This document shows, piece by piece, positions 11,408-21,936 of a stretch of 64,000 bases of DNA. Numbering within the stretch: the first letter of the stretch is position 1; every line of letters begins with the position of its first letter. The translations under genes were made by a program, and so were the position numbers. The stretch comes from Gracilibacillus timonensis (GTDB lineage Bacteria; Bacillota; Bacilli; Bacillales; Amphibacillaceae), in the NCBI RefSeq assembly GCF_900086715.1, contig NZ_FLKH01000012.1:1364001-1428000 (forward strand). The letters are read 5' to 3'. Below the pieces are notes generated by a model. The model was not told where the DNA came from, did not search any database, and worked only from the letters and a program-made list of their open reading frames with translations.

Positions 11408-11536
11408 CTACTCCGCTTCACCATTCAACTCAAACGCCCCCATCGTAACCCTATGCAATTTCATCGGTGAAAGGCCTTGAAGTGAATCATTTGTCAATTC
11501 TGATAAATGAGTTATTGTTATGATGGGAATTTCACC
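11408..11536 (-). pseudogene. Possible C-terminal remnant of an unidentified gene
   Basis: A 42-codon open frame ending in TAG at 11408 reads as protein-like sequence with tracts such as THLSELTNDSLQGLSPMKLH and RVTMGAFELNGEAE. A TAA closes it upstream and there is no start codon with a binding site. Base composition is richer in G+C than the flanking intergenic DNA. I do not recognise the family. It may be the tail of a gene removed by a deletion, or chance. Confidence 0.3.
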
Positions 11537-11661
11537 TTATTATCTACTAGCTATCACCAAAAAACATATAGAAAAAAGTAACGATTGACAAACTATCAAG
11601 ATTATATTTATAATATCTATGGGAGTTGTCACCCTTTTACAATCAATCACCATAGCATCAC

Positions 11662-11734
11662 GATTCCGTAGCTCAGCTGGGAGAGCGCTACCTTGACAGG
11701 GTAGAGGTCGCTGGTTCGAGACCAGTCGGAATCA
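11662..11734 (+). tRNA. tRNA-Val (anticodon GAC)
   Basis: 73 bases folding as a full cloverleaf: acceptor GATTCCG/CGGAATC, D arm GCTC/GAGC, anticodon stem CTACC/GGTAG with loop TTGACAG (anticodon GAC), T arm GCTGG/CCAGT with loop TTCGAGA. No encoded CCA. Its 3' half is duplicated at 12303-12332, so it was used as an integration site. Confidence 0.95.
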
Positions 11735-11741
11735 TACGTTG

Positions 11742-11775
11742 AAACGCTTGTCCTGTATGGGATGAGCGTTTTTGT
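11742..11775 (+). terminator. Terminator after tRNA-Val
   Basis: Arms AAACGCT/AGCGTTT with a run of T follow the tRNA by eight bases. Confidence 0.7.
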
Positions 11776-11806
11776 TTATCTATGCGTGCTTCAGACAAAA
11801 AGGCTA

Positions 11807-11828
11807 TTAGGCACAAATTAGGCACAAA
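11807..11828 (+). repeat. Tandem 11-bp repeat, candidate integrase arm sites
   Basis: TTAGGCACAAA occurs twice head to tail (11807-11817, 11818-11828), about 70 bp inside the tRNA-side copy of the att repeat. Short tandem repeats at this place are typical arm-type binding sites of tyrosine integrases. No integrase gene remains. Confidence 0.5.
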
Positions 11829-12302
11829 AATGTATTATTATCGCTTAAAATGTGTTAAACAGCTTGGAAAAATATCATACATTGCATACTATAATACATT
11901 TAACTTTGCATGGTATTTCTTTTTTTATAGTGTCTTAAAATTCCCTTTTTAGGTTTCCGATATCACCACTTTAAAACGAATAATAAGCCGCTCTCAGTTT
12001 TAAGATGTTATTTGTTTATAATATATCTCGAAAACTGATTAAAGCCTGTATAAATCAAAATCATCGTTCAATAGACTAACTTTGGTCGCTGGAATATGGT
12101 GACATCATATCAACCATTGCAAATGTCGCCTAGTGTGCTTCTTCTGTTGTTAAGGGTAGTTTCAAACTACATTCTTGTCAAAGCTTGTTTTTACGTGATC
12201 TCAAAATAGATGTTGTTTCAAAACCAACAGGTATCATAACTCAAATTTGATCAGCCCTCTATCCACACATGATAAGAAATCATCACTCACCAATTTTGGG
12301 TA

Positions 12303-12332
12303 TCGCTGGTTCGAGACCAGTCGGAATCATAC
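12303..12332 (+). repeat. Duplicated tRNA-Val 3' end (attR-like)
   Basis: Exact copy of 11708-11737: the T arm and 3' acceptor strand of tRNA-Val. It lacks the D and anticodon arms and cannot make a tRNA. Confidence 0.85.
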
Positions 12333-12335
12333 AAG

Positions 12336-12377
12336 ACGCTATAAACCGTATAAGCAACGGGATATAGCGTTTTTTTA
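12336..12377 (+). terminator. Terminator after the duplicated tRNA end
   Basis: Arms ACGCTATA/TATAGCGT with an inner CCGT/ACGG pairing and seven T. Probably the original tRNA-Val terminator, displaced by the inserted element. From here to 12618 I see no gene. Confidence 0.7.
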
Positions 12378-12618
12378 TGTAGTCAATTTATACGGAGACT
12401 TGTACAGAATATATAGTGTACAGGGTAGTGCACCTACGAGCGTGCAAGATATGCCAGGTAGAAGTTCACCTAATTCTTCCGTATGGGATGAGCATATTTT
12501 GGGTCTTCATTTTTGAGATGACTGCCTTTTTCCTGTGATTCCACGTTTTTTAGGTTGTCATTTTTGAATGGATGTAATCCAGGTTTTTTCAGCATAAAGA
12601 CTGTTTCTTTAGGATATT

Positions 12619-14424
12619 TTATTGATTCAATTGATAATAATGACCTTTCTGTTGCAGCAATTGCTGGTGATTTCCTTGTTCGATAATCCTACCATTTTCC
12701 AACATAATGATTTTGTCTGCTTCACGAATCGTATTGAGACGGTGAGCAACGACAAAGCTGGTTCTACCTTTCATTAATCGTTTTAATGCCTCTTGGATTT
12801 TCCATTCCGTGACCGTATCAATATTACTAGTTGCTTCATCTAATATAAGAATCTTCGGTTCGGCAAGTAAGGCACGAGCAATGGTCAATAATTGTTTTTG
12901 CCCTTGACTGATACCGCTGCCCTCTTGATCCAAAACGGTATCATAACCAAGCTCTAAGCGCTCAATAAAATCGTGAGCATTGGCATGAATGGCGGCCCGT
13001 TGCACTTGTTCATCGGTCGCATCCAATTTTCCATATCGAATATTTTCACGAATGGTTCCATGGAAGAGAAAGGCATCTTGTAAGACAAAGGCCATTTGCT
13101 GCCGCAAGCTGCTTCGTTTAATTTTTTTGATATCTTTGCCATCCAACGTAATCGAACCACTGTCATAGTTGTAAAAGCGAGAAAGTAAATTAATGATGGT
13201 TGTTTTCCCAGCACCAGTATGACCGACAAATGCTACCGTCTCACCTGGTTTGGCCTCAAACGATATGTCGGCTAACGTATTCTGCGATTCATATCCAAAA
13301 GAAACCTGATCAAAAATGATGTGTCCTTTCGTATCATGTATTATTTCTGCGTCATCCTCGTCTAAATCTTCTTGTGGTTCATCCATCACTTGGAAGACCC
13401 GTTCTGCACCAGCAATGGCAGATAACAGCAAATTAAACTGGTTAGACAGTTCATTTAATGGCCGAGTAAACTGTCTGGCGTACTCCGTAAAAATGACGAT
13501 GGTACCAACCGTGACAAGGGAATTATCAGAGGCAATCACCAACATTCCGCCGATTAAGGCAATCAAACCAAAACTAAGGAAATTTAGCATATTCATTACT
13601 TTAGGAATAAAACCGGAAATGGTGATCGCCCAAAAACCAGTATTTTTTAATCGATCATTTCGTTTCTCAAAAGATTGCACCACATAATCTTCTTGTGAAT
13701 AAGTCTTCACCACCTGCTGACCAGAAACAATCTCTTCCACATAGCCGTTTACCTCACCTAAATCTTGCTGCTGTAATTTATAGAGTGGTCCGGTTCTTTT
13801 CGTAATCCAACGCATGGCGAGATACATGACAGGAATAATAGACATGGTGACAAGGGTTAAGATAGGACTTAAATAAAGCATCACGATAACCGTACCAGTC
13901 AATGTCAAAACACTAGAAAATATTTGGATAACGGACTGGTTTAAGGTGTTGTTAATATTATCAATATCATTTGTCAGGCGGCTCATTAGTTCCCCATGTT
14001 GTCGTTTATCAAAATAGGATATCGACAGTCGATGAAACTGTTCGAATAAATGACGACGCAGAGTATGGATGGTGTTTTGTGCGATGCCGACCATCCAGTA
14101 ATTTTGCAGAAACAAAGAAAACGAATGGATCAAATAAACAATTAGTAAACCAATTAAAAGGGTAATAAGGCCAGTCGTCTGTTGCGTGACAATAAAATCA
14201 TCGATAGCCCTTCCTACTAAAAAAGGACCAAGTAAGGCAAAGGCAGAACTGATTAAGACCATGAAAATAACCAAGGTTAGCTTTCTTTTTTCAAGAACCA
14301 GATATCTCCAAATACGCCGTAATGTCGCCCCCATATATTTGGCCTTTTTGGTTTGTTTCTTCCCTACGTTATCTAACCCAATGCGCTCATATTGGAAGGG
14401 AGCTTTCAAGGAATTATTTCGCAT
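12619..14424 (-). CDS. Heterodimeric ABC exporter, subunit 2 (permease-ATPase fusion)
   Basis: 601 residues from the ATG at 14424, which has AAGGAGGCGG just upstream and overlaps the partner's stop; the ORF extends 35 codons further without support. Six transmembrane helices (about 40-330) and one nucleotide-binding domain: Walker A GHTGAGKTT, signature ISQGQKQ (canonical is LSGGQ), Walker B ILILDEATSNID with an intact catalytic Glu. Size and order match B. subtilis YfiC. Substrate is probably a drug or lipid; not determinable here. Confidence 0.9.
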   Translation of the reverse strand: MRNNSLKAPFQYERIGLDNVGKKQTKKAKYMGATLRRIWRYLVLEKRKLTLVIFMVLISSAFALLGPFLVGRAIDDFIVTQQTTGLITLLIGLLIVYLIHSFSLFLQNYWMVGIAQNTIHTLRRHLFEQFHRLSISYFDKRQHGELMSRLTNDIDNINNTLNQSVIQIFSSVLTLTGTVIVMLYLSPILTLVTMSIIPVMYLAMRWITKRTGPLYKLQQQDLGEVNGYVEEIVSGQQVVKTYSQEDYVVQSFEKRNDRLKNTGFWAITISGFIPKVMNMLNFLSFGLIALIGGMLVIASDNSLVTVGTIVIFTEYARQFTRPLNELSNQFNLLLSAIAGAERVFQVMDEPQEDLDEDDAEIIHDTKGHIIFDQVSFGYESQNTLADISFEAKPGETVAFVGHTGAGKTTIINLLSRFYNYDSGSITLDGKDIKKIKRSSLRQQMAFVLQDAFLFHGTIRENIRYGKLDATDEQVQRAAIHANAHDFIERLELGYDTVLDQEGSGISQGQKQLLTIARALLAEPKILILDEATSNIDTVTEWKIQEALKRLMKGRTSFVVAHRLNTIREADKIIMLENGRIIEQGNHQQLLQQKGHYYQLNQ

Positions 14425-16141
14425 GTTCCGCCTCCTTTTCTGCTTGTGAACGAACAATTGCTTGATAGAATGTTGAACGATCGAATAGCTGGTCATGTGT
14501 GCCAATATCGAGAATTTCTCCGTTATCAAGCAAGAGAATTAGATCTGATTTTTTTACCGTAGATATTTTTTGTGTAATGATCAAAACCGTACATTCATAG
14601 TGCTCTAAAGCACTTAACAAATGCGATTCCGTCGCCAAATCAAGAGCACTCGTACTATCATCCAGCATTAACAGACTAGGTTTTCGAATAAGGGCCCGTG
14701 CGATAGAAATACGTTGTTTTTGTCCACCGGAAAGATTGACTCCTTTTTGACCGACACGTGTTTGATATTGCCCCTCAAGCTGTGTAATGGTCTCATGAAT
14801 TTGTGCATCCTTGGCTGCCTGCACTACCTCTTCCATCGTGGCATCGTTTTTGCCAAAAGCGATATTGTCATAAATCGATCCCGTAAATAACAAAGGACTT
14901 TGTGGTACATAACCAATCTGCCCCCGCAATTGCTTGACATCTAAATCTTCAATAGGTACATCGTCAAGATAAATCGTTCCCGCGGACGGCTGATATAACC
15001 TAGGGATTAACTGGAAAAGAGAAGTTTTTCCTGATCCGGTTGCGCCAATCATTGCCAAGTGCTGGCCAGGTGCTACTTGGAAAGAAATATTCTTCAATGT
15101 ATTTTGTTTTGCCTCCGGATAATGAAAGGAAACATGTTCAAAACGAAGACTTCCTTCTCCTTTTATTTTAGCTGGTGCAAGAACTTCGTTGTTAGATTCT
15201 TTATCCAGATTTAATACTTCTGCAATCCGGTCCGCCGAGGCTTTTGTTCGTGAGATACCCATGATGATAAAAGAAAACATAGAGATTGACATCGAGACAC
15301 GTAACGCGTAGTTTACCATCGTTACTACTTCACCAACATTCGCCTGTCCAGCAAGAGTTTGTGCATTCCCGAACCAGATGATAAAAATCAAACTGAAATT
15401 CATCACTAATAGCAAAATCGGACCAGTCGATTCGACAATACGAAATGTTTTTTTAGTCGAGTCTGCAAGGGCCGTATTAGCACCATCAAAACGAGTTTTT
15501 TCGAATGACTGGCGAGAAAAGGCCTTAATCAGTCGCATCCCAGCCAAATTTTCCTGCATTACTTGATTGACTCGATCAACATTACCCTGCACGGTACCAA
15601 ATAACTTACTGGTTAGCTTTAATATCCATAATAAGAACAGCACTAGCAAAGGGACAGTAATAAAGAAAATAGCTGCCAACTTAGGATTTACAATAACGGC
15701 CATAGTGACACCGCCTATCACAATCAATGGTGCCTTGGCCATAATTCGTAAGCCCATAAATATCGTGTTTTGTATTTGACGGATGTCGTTGGTAAAGCGA
15801 GTAACCAATGCAGAAGTCGGATATTGATTGAGCTGAGCAAACGAGAACCTTTGTATTTTTTTAAATAAGGATTGTCGGATATCATATCCAAAGCTAAAGC
15901 TCACATGAGAGGCAAAAAAAGAGTTAATCACTCCTGCGATGAAAGAGAGGAATGCCAATCCAATCATCAAGCTGCCCCACCATACAATATTCCCCATATC
16001 CTGTTCGATCACTCCCTGGTTGATCATAAAACCAAGAAACAAAGGAAGCGTTAATTCTACTGATAGCTCCACAAGCATAAGTGAAAAAGCTACCACTGCT
16101 GGCAGTTTATAACCTTCCAAATAAGAAAGTATCGTTCGCAA
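14414..16141 (-). CDS. Heterodimeric ABC exporter, subunit 1 (permease-ATPase fusion)
   Basis: 575 residues, start TTG at 16141 with TAGGTGA eight bases upstream. Six transmembrane helices (about 15-300), then Walker A GATGSGKTS, canonical signature LSGGQKQR, and Walker B LLMLDDSTSALD in which Asp replaces the catalytic Glu. With the partner's altered signature this gives one degenerate and one working ATP site, as in BmrCD and LmrCD. Size matches YfiB. The two ORFs overlap by 11 bases and form one operon. Confidence 0.9.
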   Translation of the reverse strand: MRTILSYLEGYKLPAVVAFSLMLVELSVELTLPLFLGFMINQGVIEQDMGNIVWWGSLMIGLAFLSFIAGVINSFFASHVSFSFGYDIRQSLFKKIQRFSFAQLNQYPTSALVTRFTNDIRQIQNTIFMGLRIMAKAPLIVIGGVTMAVIVNPKLAAIFFITVPLLVLFLLWILKLTSKLFGTVQGNVDRVNQVMQENLAGMRLIKAFSRQSFEKTRFDGANTALADSTKKTFRIVESTGPILLLVMNFSLIFIIWFGNAQTLAGQANVGEVVTMVNYALRVSMSISMFSFIIMGISRTKASADRIAEVLNLDKESNNEVLAPAKIKGEGSLRFEHVSFHYPEAKQNTLKNISFQVAPGQHLAMIGATGSGKTSLFQLIPRLYQPSAGTIYLDDVPIEDLDVKQLRGQIGYVPQSPLLFTGSIYDNIAFGKNDATMEEVVQAAKDAQIHETITQLEGQYQTRVGQKGVNLSGGQKQRISIARALIRKPSLLMLDDSTSALDLATESHLLSALEHYECTVLIITQKISTVKKSDLILLLDNGEILDIGTHDQLFDRSTFYQAIVRSQAEKEAEHAK

Positions 16142-16461
16142 TGACTATTCACCTACCGTTTAACGAAATGATAAAGCTAGACTGCCATCCGTGGAGTTTT
16201 TTATCTCTAACTGGACAGCTAGCACTATGATAAAACATGTTTATTAGATTAACTCATTTTATTATAATGTTTATGTGGTAAGAGAATCCAGTATTATTAT
16301 TTCTGTTTCGTGGCATCCTATGAAGAAATCAATTCATATTTGGATATTAATAGGTGCAAGTAAGAAGTTGGACAGACATTAACACTTGTATTCTCTCAAT
16401 CTCAAAACTATACTTCCCTACCCCCTTCCTTTATAATAGAATAATTGGGAAGGTGATGAAA
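16142..16461. promoter_or_regulatory. Divergent intergenic region with two -10 elements
   Basis: No gene. TATAAT occurs on the minus strand at 16261-16266 (toward the ABC operon) and on the plus strand at 16432-16437 (toward the MFS gene). Matching -35 boxes are poor, so assignments are tentative. No operator-like palindrome was seen. Confidence 0.4.
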
Positions 16462-17664
16462 ATGTCAGAAAAAACGGAACAATGGAACTGGAAACAAAAG
16501 ATCGGCTTAGCATTTTTATTAGCATTGTTAGGAATGATTGGTCCTTTTAATATTGATATGTATCTTTCCAGCTTCCCGATGATTGCCGAAGATTTTTCGG
16601 TGCGTGCTTCACTTGTGCAACTCAGTTTAACGGCTTGTCTTATCGGGCTTGCGATTGGGCAACTGGTAATTGGACCGATAAGCGACTCGGTTGGTCGAAA
16701 AAAACCGTTAATTATTGGTTTGTCTTTGTTTGCTATAGCATCGTTAATCTGTGCAATAGCCCCTAATATTTTTGTGTTGATTGTCGCACGCTTTTTACAA
16801 GGTTTCTTTGGTTCTGCAGGTATTGTATTATCAAGAGCAATGGTAAGAGATAAATTCTCGGGCAGGGAGTTAACGCAATTCTTTGCCATGTTAATGGTGA
16901 TTAATGCCGTAGCTCCGATGGTTGCCCCGATAAGTGGTGGAGCGGTTTTATTATTGCCGTTTGCTACGTGGCATACTATTTTCCTTGTCTTATGCCTGTT
17001 CGGACTTTTTTTGGTGTCACTTGTTATCTTTAAAATAAAGGAATCCTTACCAGTTGAGAGAAGACAGCCGGCTTCGATTATTGGCACGTTTAAAACGATG
17101 GGTGCCTTATTAACCGATAAAAGCTTTGTCGGTTATGCGATAGTCGTCTGTTTTGTACAAGGAGGTACGTTTGCCTATGTAGCAGGTACACCGTTTGTTT
17201 ATCAAGACCTATATGGTGTTTCACCACAGGTTTTCAGTTTATTATTCGGTGTTAACGGCTTGGCAATCATCTCCGGAAATGCCCTTGTCGGCAAATTAAG
17301 TGATTACATACCCGAGCGAACCTTATTAAGAACAGGCGTCATTATTTCTTTAAGCGCTAATTCCTTGTTATTAGTAATGACCATAATCAAAGGTCCACTG
17401 CTGATGATTGTATTACCAATCTTTATTCATATGTTTACGATTGGTATTGTATTAACCAGTTCTTTTTCGCTCGCCATGAAAAACCAAGCAAACCACGCCG
17501 GCAGCGCCAGTGCTATCCTAGGCATGTCACCGATGCTGATGGGCTCCATTATCGCTCCGCTGGTCGGTTTAGATGAGACTACCCCCATTCCGATGGGAGC
17601 TGCATTGTTCACTACTTCGTTGATTGGTTTTATTGCATTTTTTACGTTAACTAAGAAACCATAA
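16462..17664 (+). CDS. Bcr/CflA-type MFS multidrug transporter
   Basis: 400 residues from the ATG at 16462; the ATG six bases earlier overlaps the binding site GGAAGGTG, so the later one is preferred. Twelve transmembrane helices. The loop 2-3 motif GPISDSVGRKKPLI and the helix 1 sequence NIDMYLSSFP are typical of the Bcr/CflA drug:H+ antiporter group. It is a paralogue of the gene at 46115-47335, with long identical tracts such as SLTACLIGLAIGQL. Substrate unknown. Confidence 0.9.
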   Translation: MSEKTEQWNWKQKIGLAFLLALLGMIGPFNIDMYLSSFPMIAEDFSVRASLVQLSLTACLIGLAIGQLVIGPISDSVGRKKPLIIGLSLFAIASLICAIAPNIFVLIVARFLQGFFGSAGIVLSRAMVRDKFSGRELTQFFAMLMVINAVAPMVAPISGGAVLLLPFATWHTIFLVLCLFGLFLVSLVIFKIKESLPVERRQPASIIGTFKTMGALLTDKSFVGYAIVVCFVQGGTFAYVAGTPFVYQDLYGVSPQVFSLLFGVNGLAIISGNALVGKLSDYIPERTLLRTGVIISLSANSLLLVMTIIKGPLLMIVLPIFIHMFTIGIVLTSSFSLAMKNQANHAGSASAILGMSPMLMGSIIAPLVGLDETTPIPMGAALFTTSLIGFIAFFTLTKKP

Positions 17665-17681
17665 AAAAAATGAAAAAGGAG

Positions 17682-17731
17682 AGGGATTAAGTAGAGCCCT
17701 CTACGGAACGGTGAGTTTGATCGTTTTATCT
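17682..17731. repeat. Dispersed intergenic repeat, fragment C
   Basis: Matches 60027-60085: an AAGGAG-rich start, AATTAAGTAGA/GATTAAGTAGA, then 21 identical bases beginning TGAGTTTGATCG. Between them lies a short palindrome GTAGAGCCCTCTAC. A 67-codon ORF starts in it but I do not believe it. Confidence 0.5.
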
Positions 17732-17893
17732 GCGCTTTCTAGTACCGACAAACGATCAACTTTACGATATCGCATAGGTGGACTCGTTATGTTACATCAT
17801 TCAACGTATAGGTATCGCGATTCGTTCAAGATCGAAATCATTCCAAGTTCTATTATATCAAGGATTATAAACTTTCCTATCTTACAAGAACAA

Positions 17894-17925
17894 ACCGCAA
17901 AGAACGAGGCATAGTTCTTTGCGGT
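17894..17925. terminator. Bidirectional terminator hairpin
   Basis: Perfect 12-bp arms ACCGCAAAGAAC/GTTCTTTGCGGT with an eight-base loop, between the converging MFS gene and the WGR-like gene. T-rich on both sides. Confidence 0.7.
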
Positions 17926-17946
17926 CTTTGATTCTGTCTGCTTTTA

Positions 17947-18504
17947 CTAACCACCATTTCTCCTCACATAAGTTACATCAAACCAAAATGTCGCTTCTTC
18001 TGGATATAAAGTGATATATGCGTCGTCGCCTGGGCGTACATAAGCAAGTTTTGATTGCTCCAGAATTCCAATATATTTCAGTTCTTCTATAATGGTTTTT
18101 GCAGCTATGTTCACATCTATCACGTAATTAAAAATATTAACCGTTCCTTGCCCAATATCTCCACCGTCGCAAGCACCATTTCCTGTCCAACCTAAGCATT
18201 CATTCATTAGTTCTTCGATAGACTGTCTAAGATCGAATGCTGCTTCCATTTCATTTTCTTCGTAGGTATACTGAATAACAACCTGGAATAACTTATCTTC
18301 ATCCAAATAGTCGAAGCCTTCAGCTGCTTTTTCTTTTGCTAGCTTTCCCATTATTTTTTGTCCTTTTTGAAATGCTGGTACCTTCTGCTTCTCAGATTCT
18401 CCAGTATCTCCAACCGTACCATGGTGGATGACTAAGTATTTCCCATCCTGCCAAACCTCCCAATAAAGTATTGTGTCTTTCATACGCTTTGCCATTTTTA
18501 TCAT
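17947..18504 (-). CDS. Unknown protein with WGR-like N-terminus
   Basis: 185 residues, no signal peptide or membrane helix. Residues 12-38 (LYWEVWQDGKYLVIHHGTVG) resemble a WGR domain strand pattern: W, then G-x-V-G. The remainder, with a Trp/Gly-rich middle (GWTGNGACDGGDIGQG) and a C-terminal WFDVTYVRR, is not recognised. Start ATG 18504 behind GGCGGTG; an in-frame ATG three codons on is an alternative. It stands alone, with a repeat element just upstream and a terminator downstream. The WGR call is by eye. Confidence 0.7.
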   Translation of the reverse strand: MIKMAKRMKDTILYWEVWQDGKYLVIHHGTVGDTGESEKQKVPAFQKGQKIMGKLAKEKAAEGFDYLDEDKLFQVVIQYTYEENEMEAAFDLRQSIEELMNECLGWTGNGACDGGDIGQGTVNIFNYVIDVNIAAKTIIEELKYIGILEQSKLAYVRPGDDAYITLYPEEATFWFDVTYVRRNGG

Positions 18505-18536
18505 TAGAGCACCGCCATTATTATTTATTTTTTACG

Positions 18537-18712
18537 GAGTATATATGTAAATTTATAAATGTAACAAAAACGTGTGACAAGCAAGTCTATGTTCACATTA
18601 TTTCCTGTTAATACCTCGTTTGATCCATGTTTGACCCATTCGTGTGAGTAGGTCAAGAGCACCTATCCAATCAATGAGAAATTATTTAATTCAACTTATA
18701 TAGATTATATTA
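18537..18712 (-). repeat. Dispersed intergenic repeat, copy B
   Basis: About 175 bp, roughly 75 percent identical by eye to parts of 59750-59993 in the same orientation. Shared blocks include TTTGACCCATTCGTGTGA, CAAGAGCACCTATCC and CATTATTTCC. It lacks the three-hairpin block of copy A and has an extra 11-12 base duplication near 18620. It lies directly upstream of the WGR-like gene. The rest of 18713-18870 holds nothing I recognise. Confidence 0.65.
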
Positions 18713-18870
18713 TTATTCAAACAGAAATTCTTATAAACTATTATAATCCAAAGCGGAGTGGCAGTCCTCTGTTTCTTAAGGAAAAACAGACTTAAACCTG
18801 CCCCACCTTTTCTTATTCTTTTTCAAGACCAGCAATGTTCTATTGTATTATATACTTTTTACCTTATAAT

Positions 18871-18907
18871 AAAAAACAAAAATGAAGCCGATTTTTGGCT
18901 TCATTTG
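18871..18907 (-). terminator. Terminator of the pyr operon
   Basis: On the minus strand, AATGAAGCC AAAAATC GGCTTCATT followed by TTTGTTTTTT, 43 bases after the pyrE stop. Confidence 0.85.
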
Positions 18908-18949
18908 ACGAATTACTTAATTATTTGCGGTTTCCCGGGAAATATTCCA

Positions 18950-19565
18950 TTAAGATTTCCCGAGATCATCACGCCATGCTAACAAATCTTTTTTCTCTGC
19001 TTCCGTTATTTCCTGCTTCTCTACCAAAGCCTCTGCTAAAATATCAAAGGTTGTAATCGTACGGAAAGGAATTTGCGCCTCAGCAAATTCGTGATCGGCT
19101 TTCGATAATCCATAACTAAAAATAGCTAATACTCCCATCACCTTCGCACCGGCTTCTTGTAAAACTAAGGCACTTTGCAAAGAAGAACCGCCCGTAGAAA
19201 TAAGGTCTTCAATCACAATGACCTTGGCTCCTTCTTGAATGGTTCCTTCAATTTGATTGCCTTTTCCATGCCCCTTAGGTTTAGAACGAACATAAACCAT
19301 TGGCAAATCCAAATAGTCTGCTAACCACGCGGCATGTGGAATACCCGCGGTAGCACAACCAGCAATAACATCAGGCTTTTCGTCCATTTCAGCGATTAGA
19401 GACGCAAATTGTTCGACGATTTGTTTCCTCACCTTTGGATAAGACATTGTTAAGCGATTATCGCAATATATCGGTGATTGAATACCAGATGTCCAAACAA
19501 AGGAACGATCGGGGCGAATTTGAATTGCTTCAATCTCGTATAAGGCATTTGCCATTTCTTTTGCT

Positions 19566-19573
<8 letters not shown>
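18950..19573 (-). CDS. pyrE: Orotate phosphoribosyltransferase
   Basis: 207 residues, normal. PRPP-binding loop VIVIEDLISTGGSS near residue 118 and the catalytic lysine loop VRSKPKGHGKGNQIEG. It makes OMP from orotate and PRPP. Last gene of the pyr operon; the ATG overlaps the pyrF stop by eight bases. Confidence 0.97.

Positions 19574-21932
<2,359 letters not shown>

Positions 21933-21936
<4 letters not shown>

Larger units (their letters stand above)
11708..12332 (+). mobile_element. Integration scar at tRNA-Val: 30-bp direct repeats around 565 bp
   Basis: The last 27 bases of tRNA-Val plus three more bases (11708-11737) recur exactly at 12303-12332. This is the attL/attR layout left by tyrosine-recombinase elements that insert in tRNA 3' ends. 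The 565 bp between hold no gene and no integrase, so the element is almost wholly deleted. Each repeat is followed by its own terminator hairpin. The tandem arm-type repeat at 11807 supports the reading. Confidence 0.7.

Noticed and set aside
12420-12500. Second tRNA-like fragment (CAGGGTAG and CCGTATGGGATGAGC strings)
   Set aside because: Only short matches to the tRNA-Val anticodon arm and its terminator; no cloverleaf.
12247-12516. 89-codon ORF over the att-like repeat
   Set aside because: It reads through a tRNA fragment and a terminator, so it is not a gene.
16431-17087. 218-codon ORF antisense to the MFS gene
   Set aside because: Mirror of a hydrophobic coding sequence; no binding site or recognisable domain.
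17711-17914. 67-codon plus-strand ORF after the MFS gene
   Set aside because: It begins inside a dispersed repeat, has no proper binding site and no protein-like pattern; it runs into a terminator.
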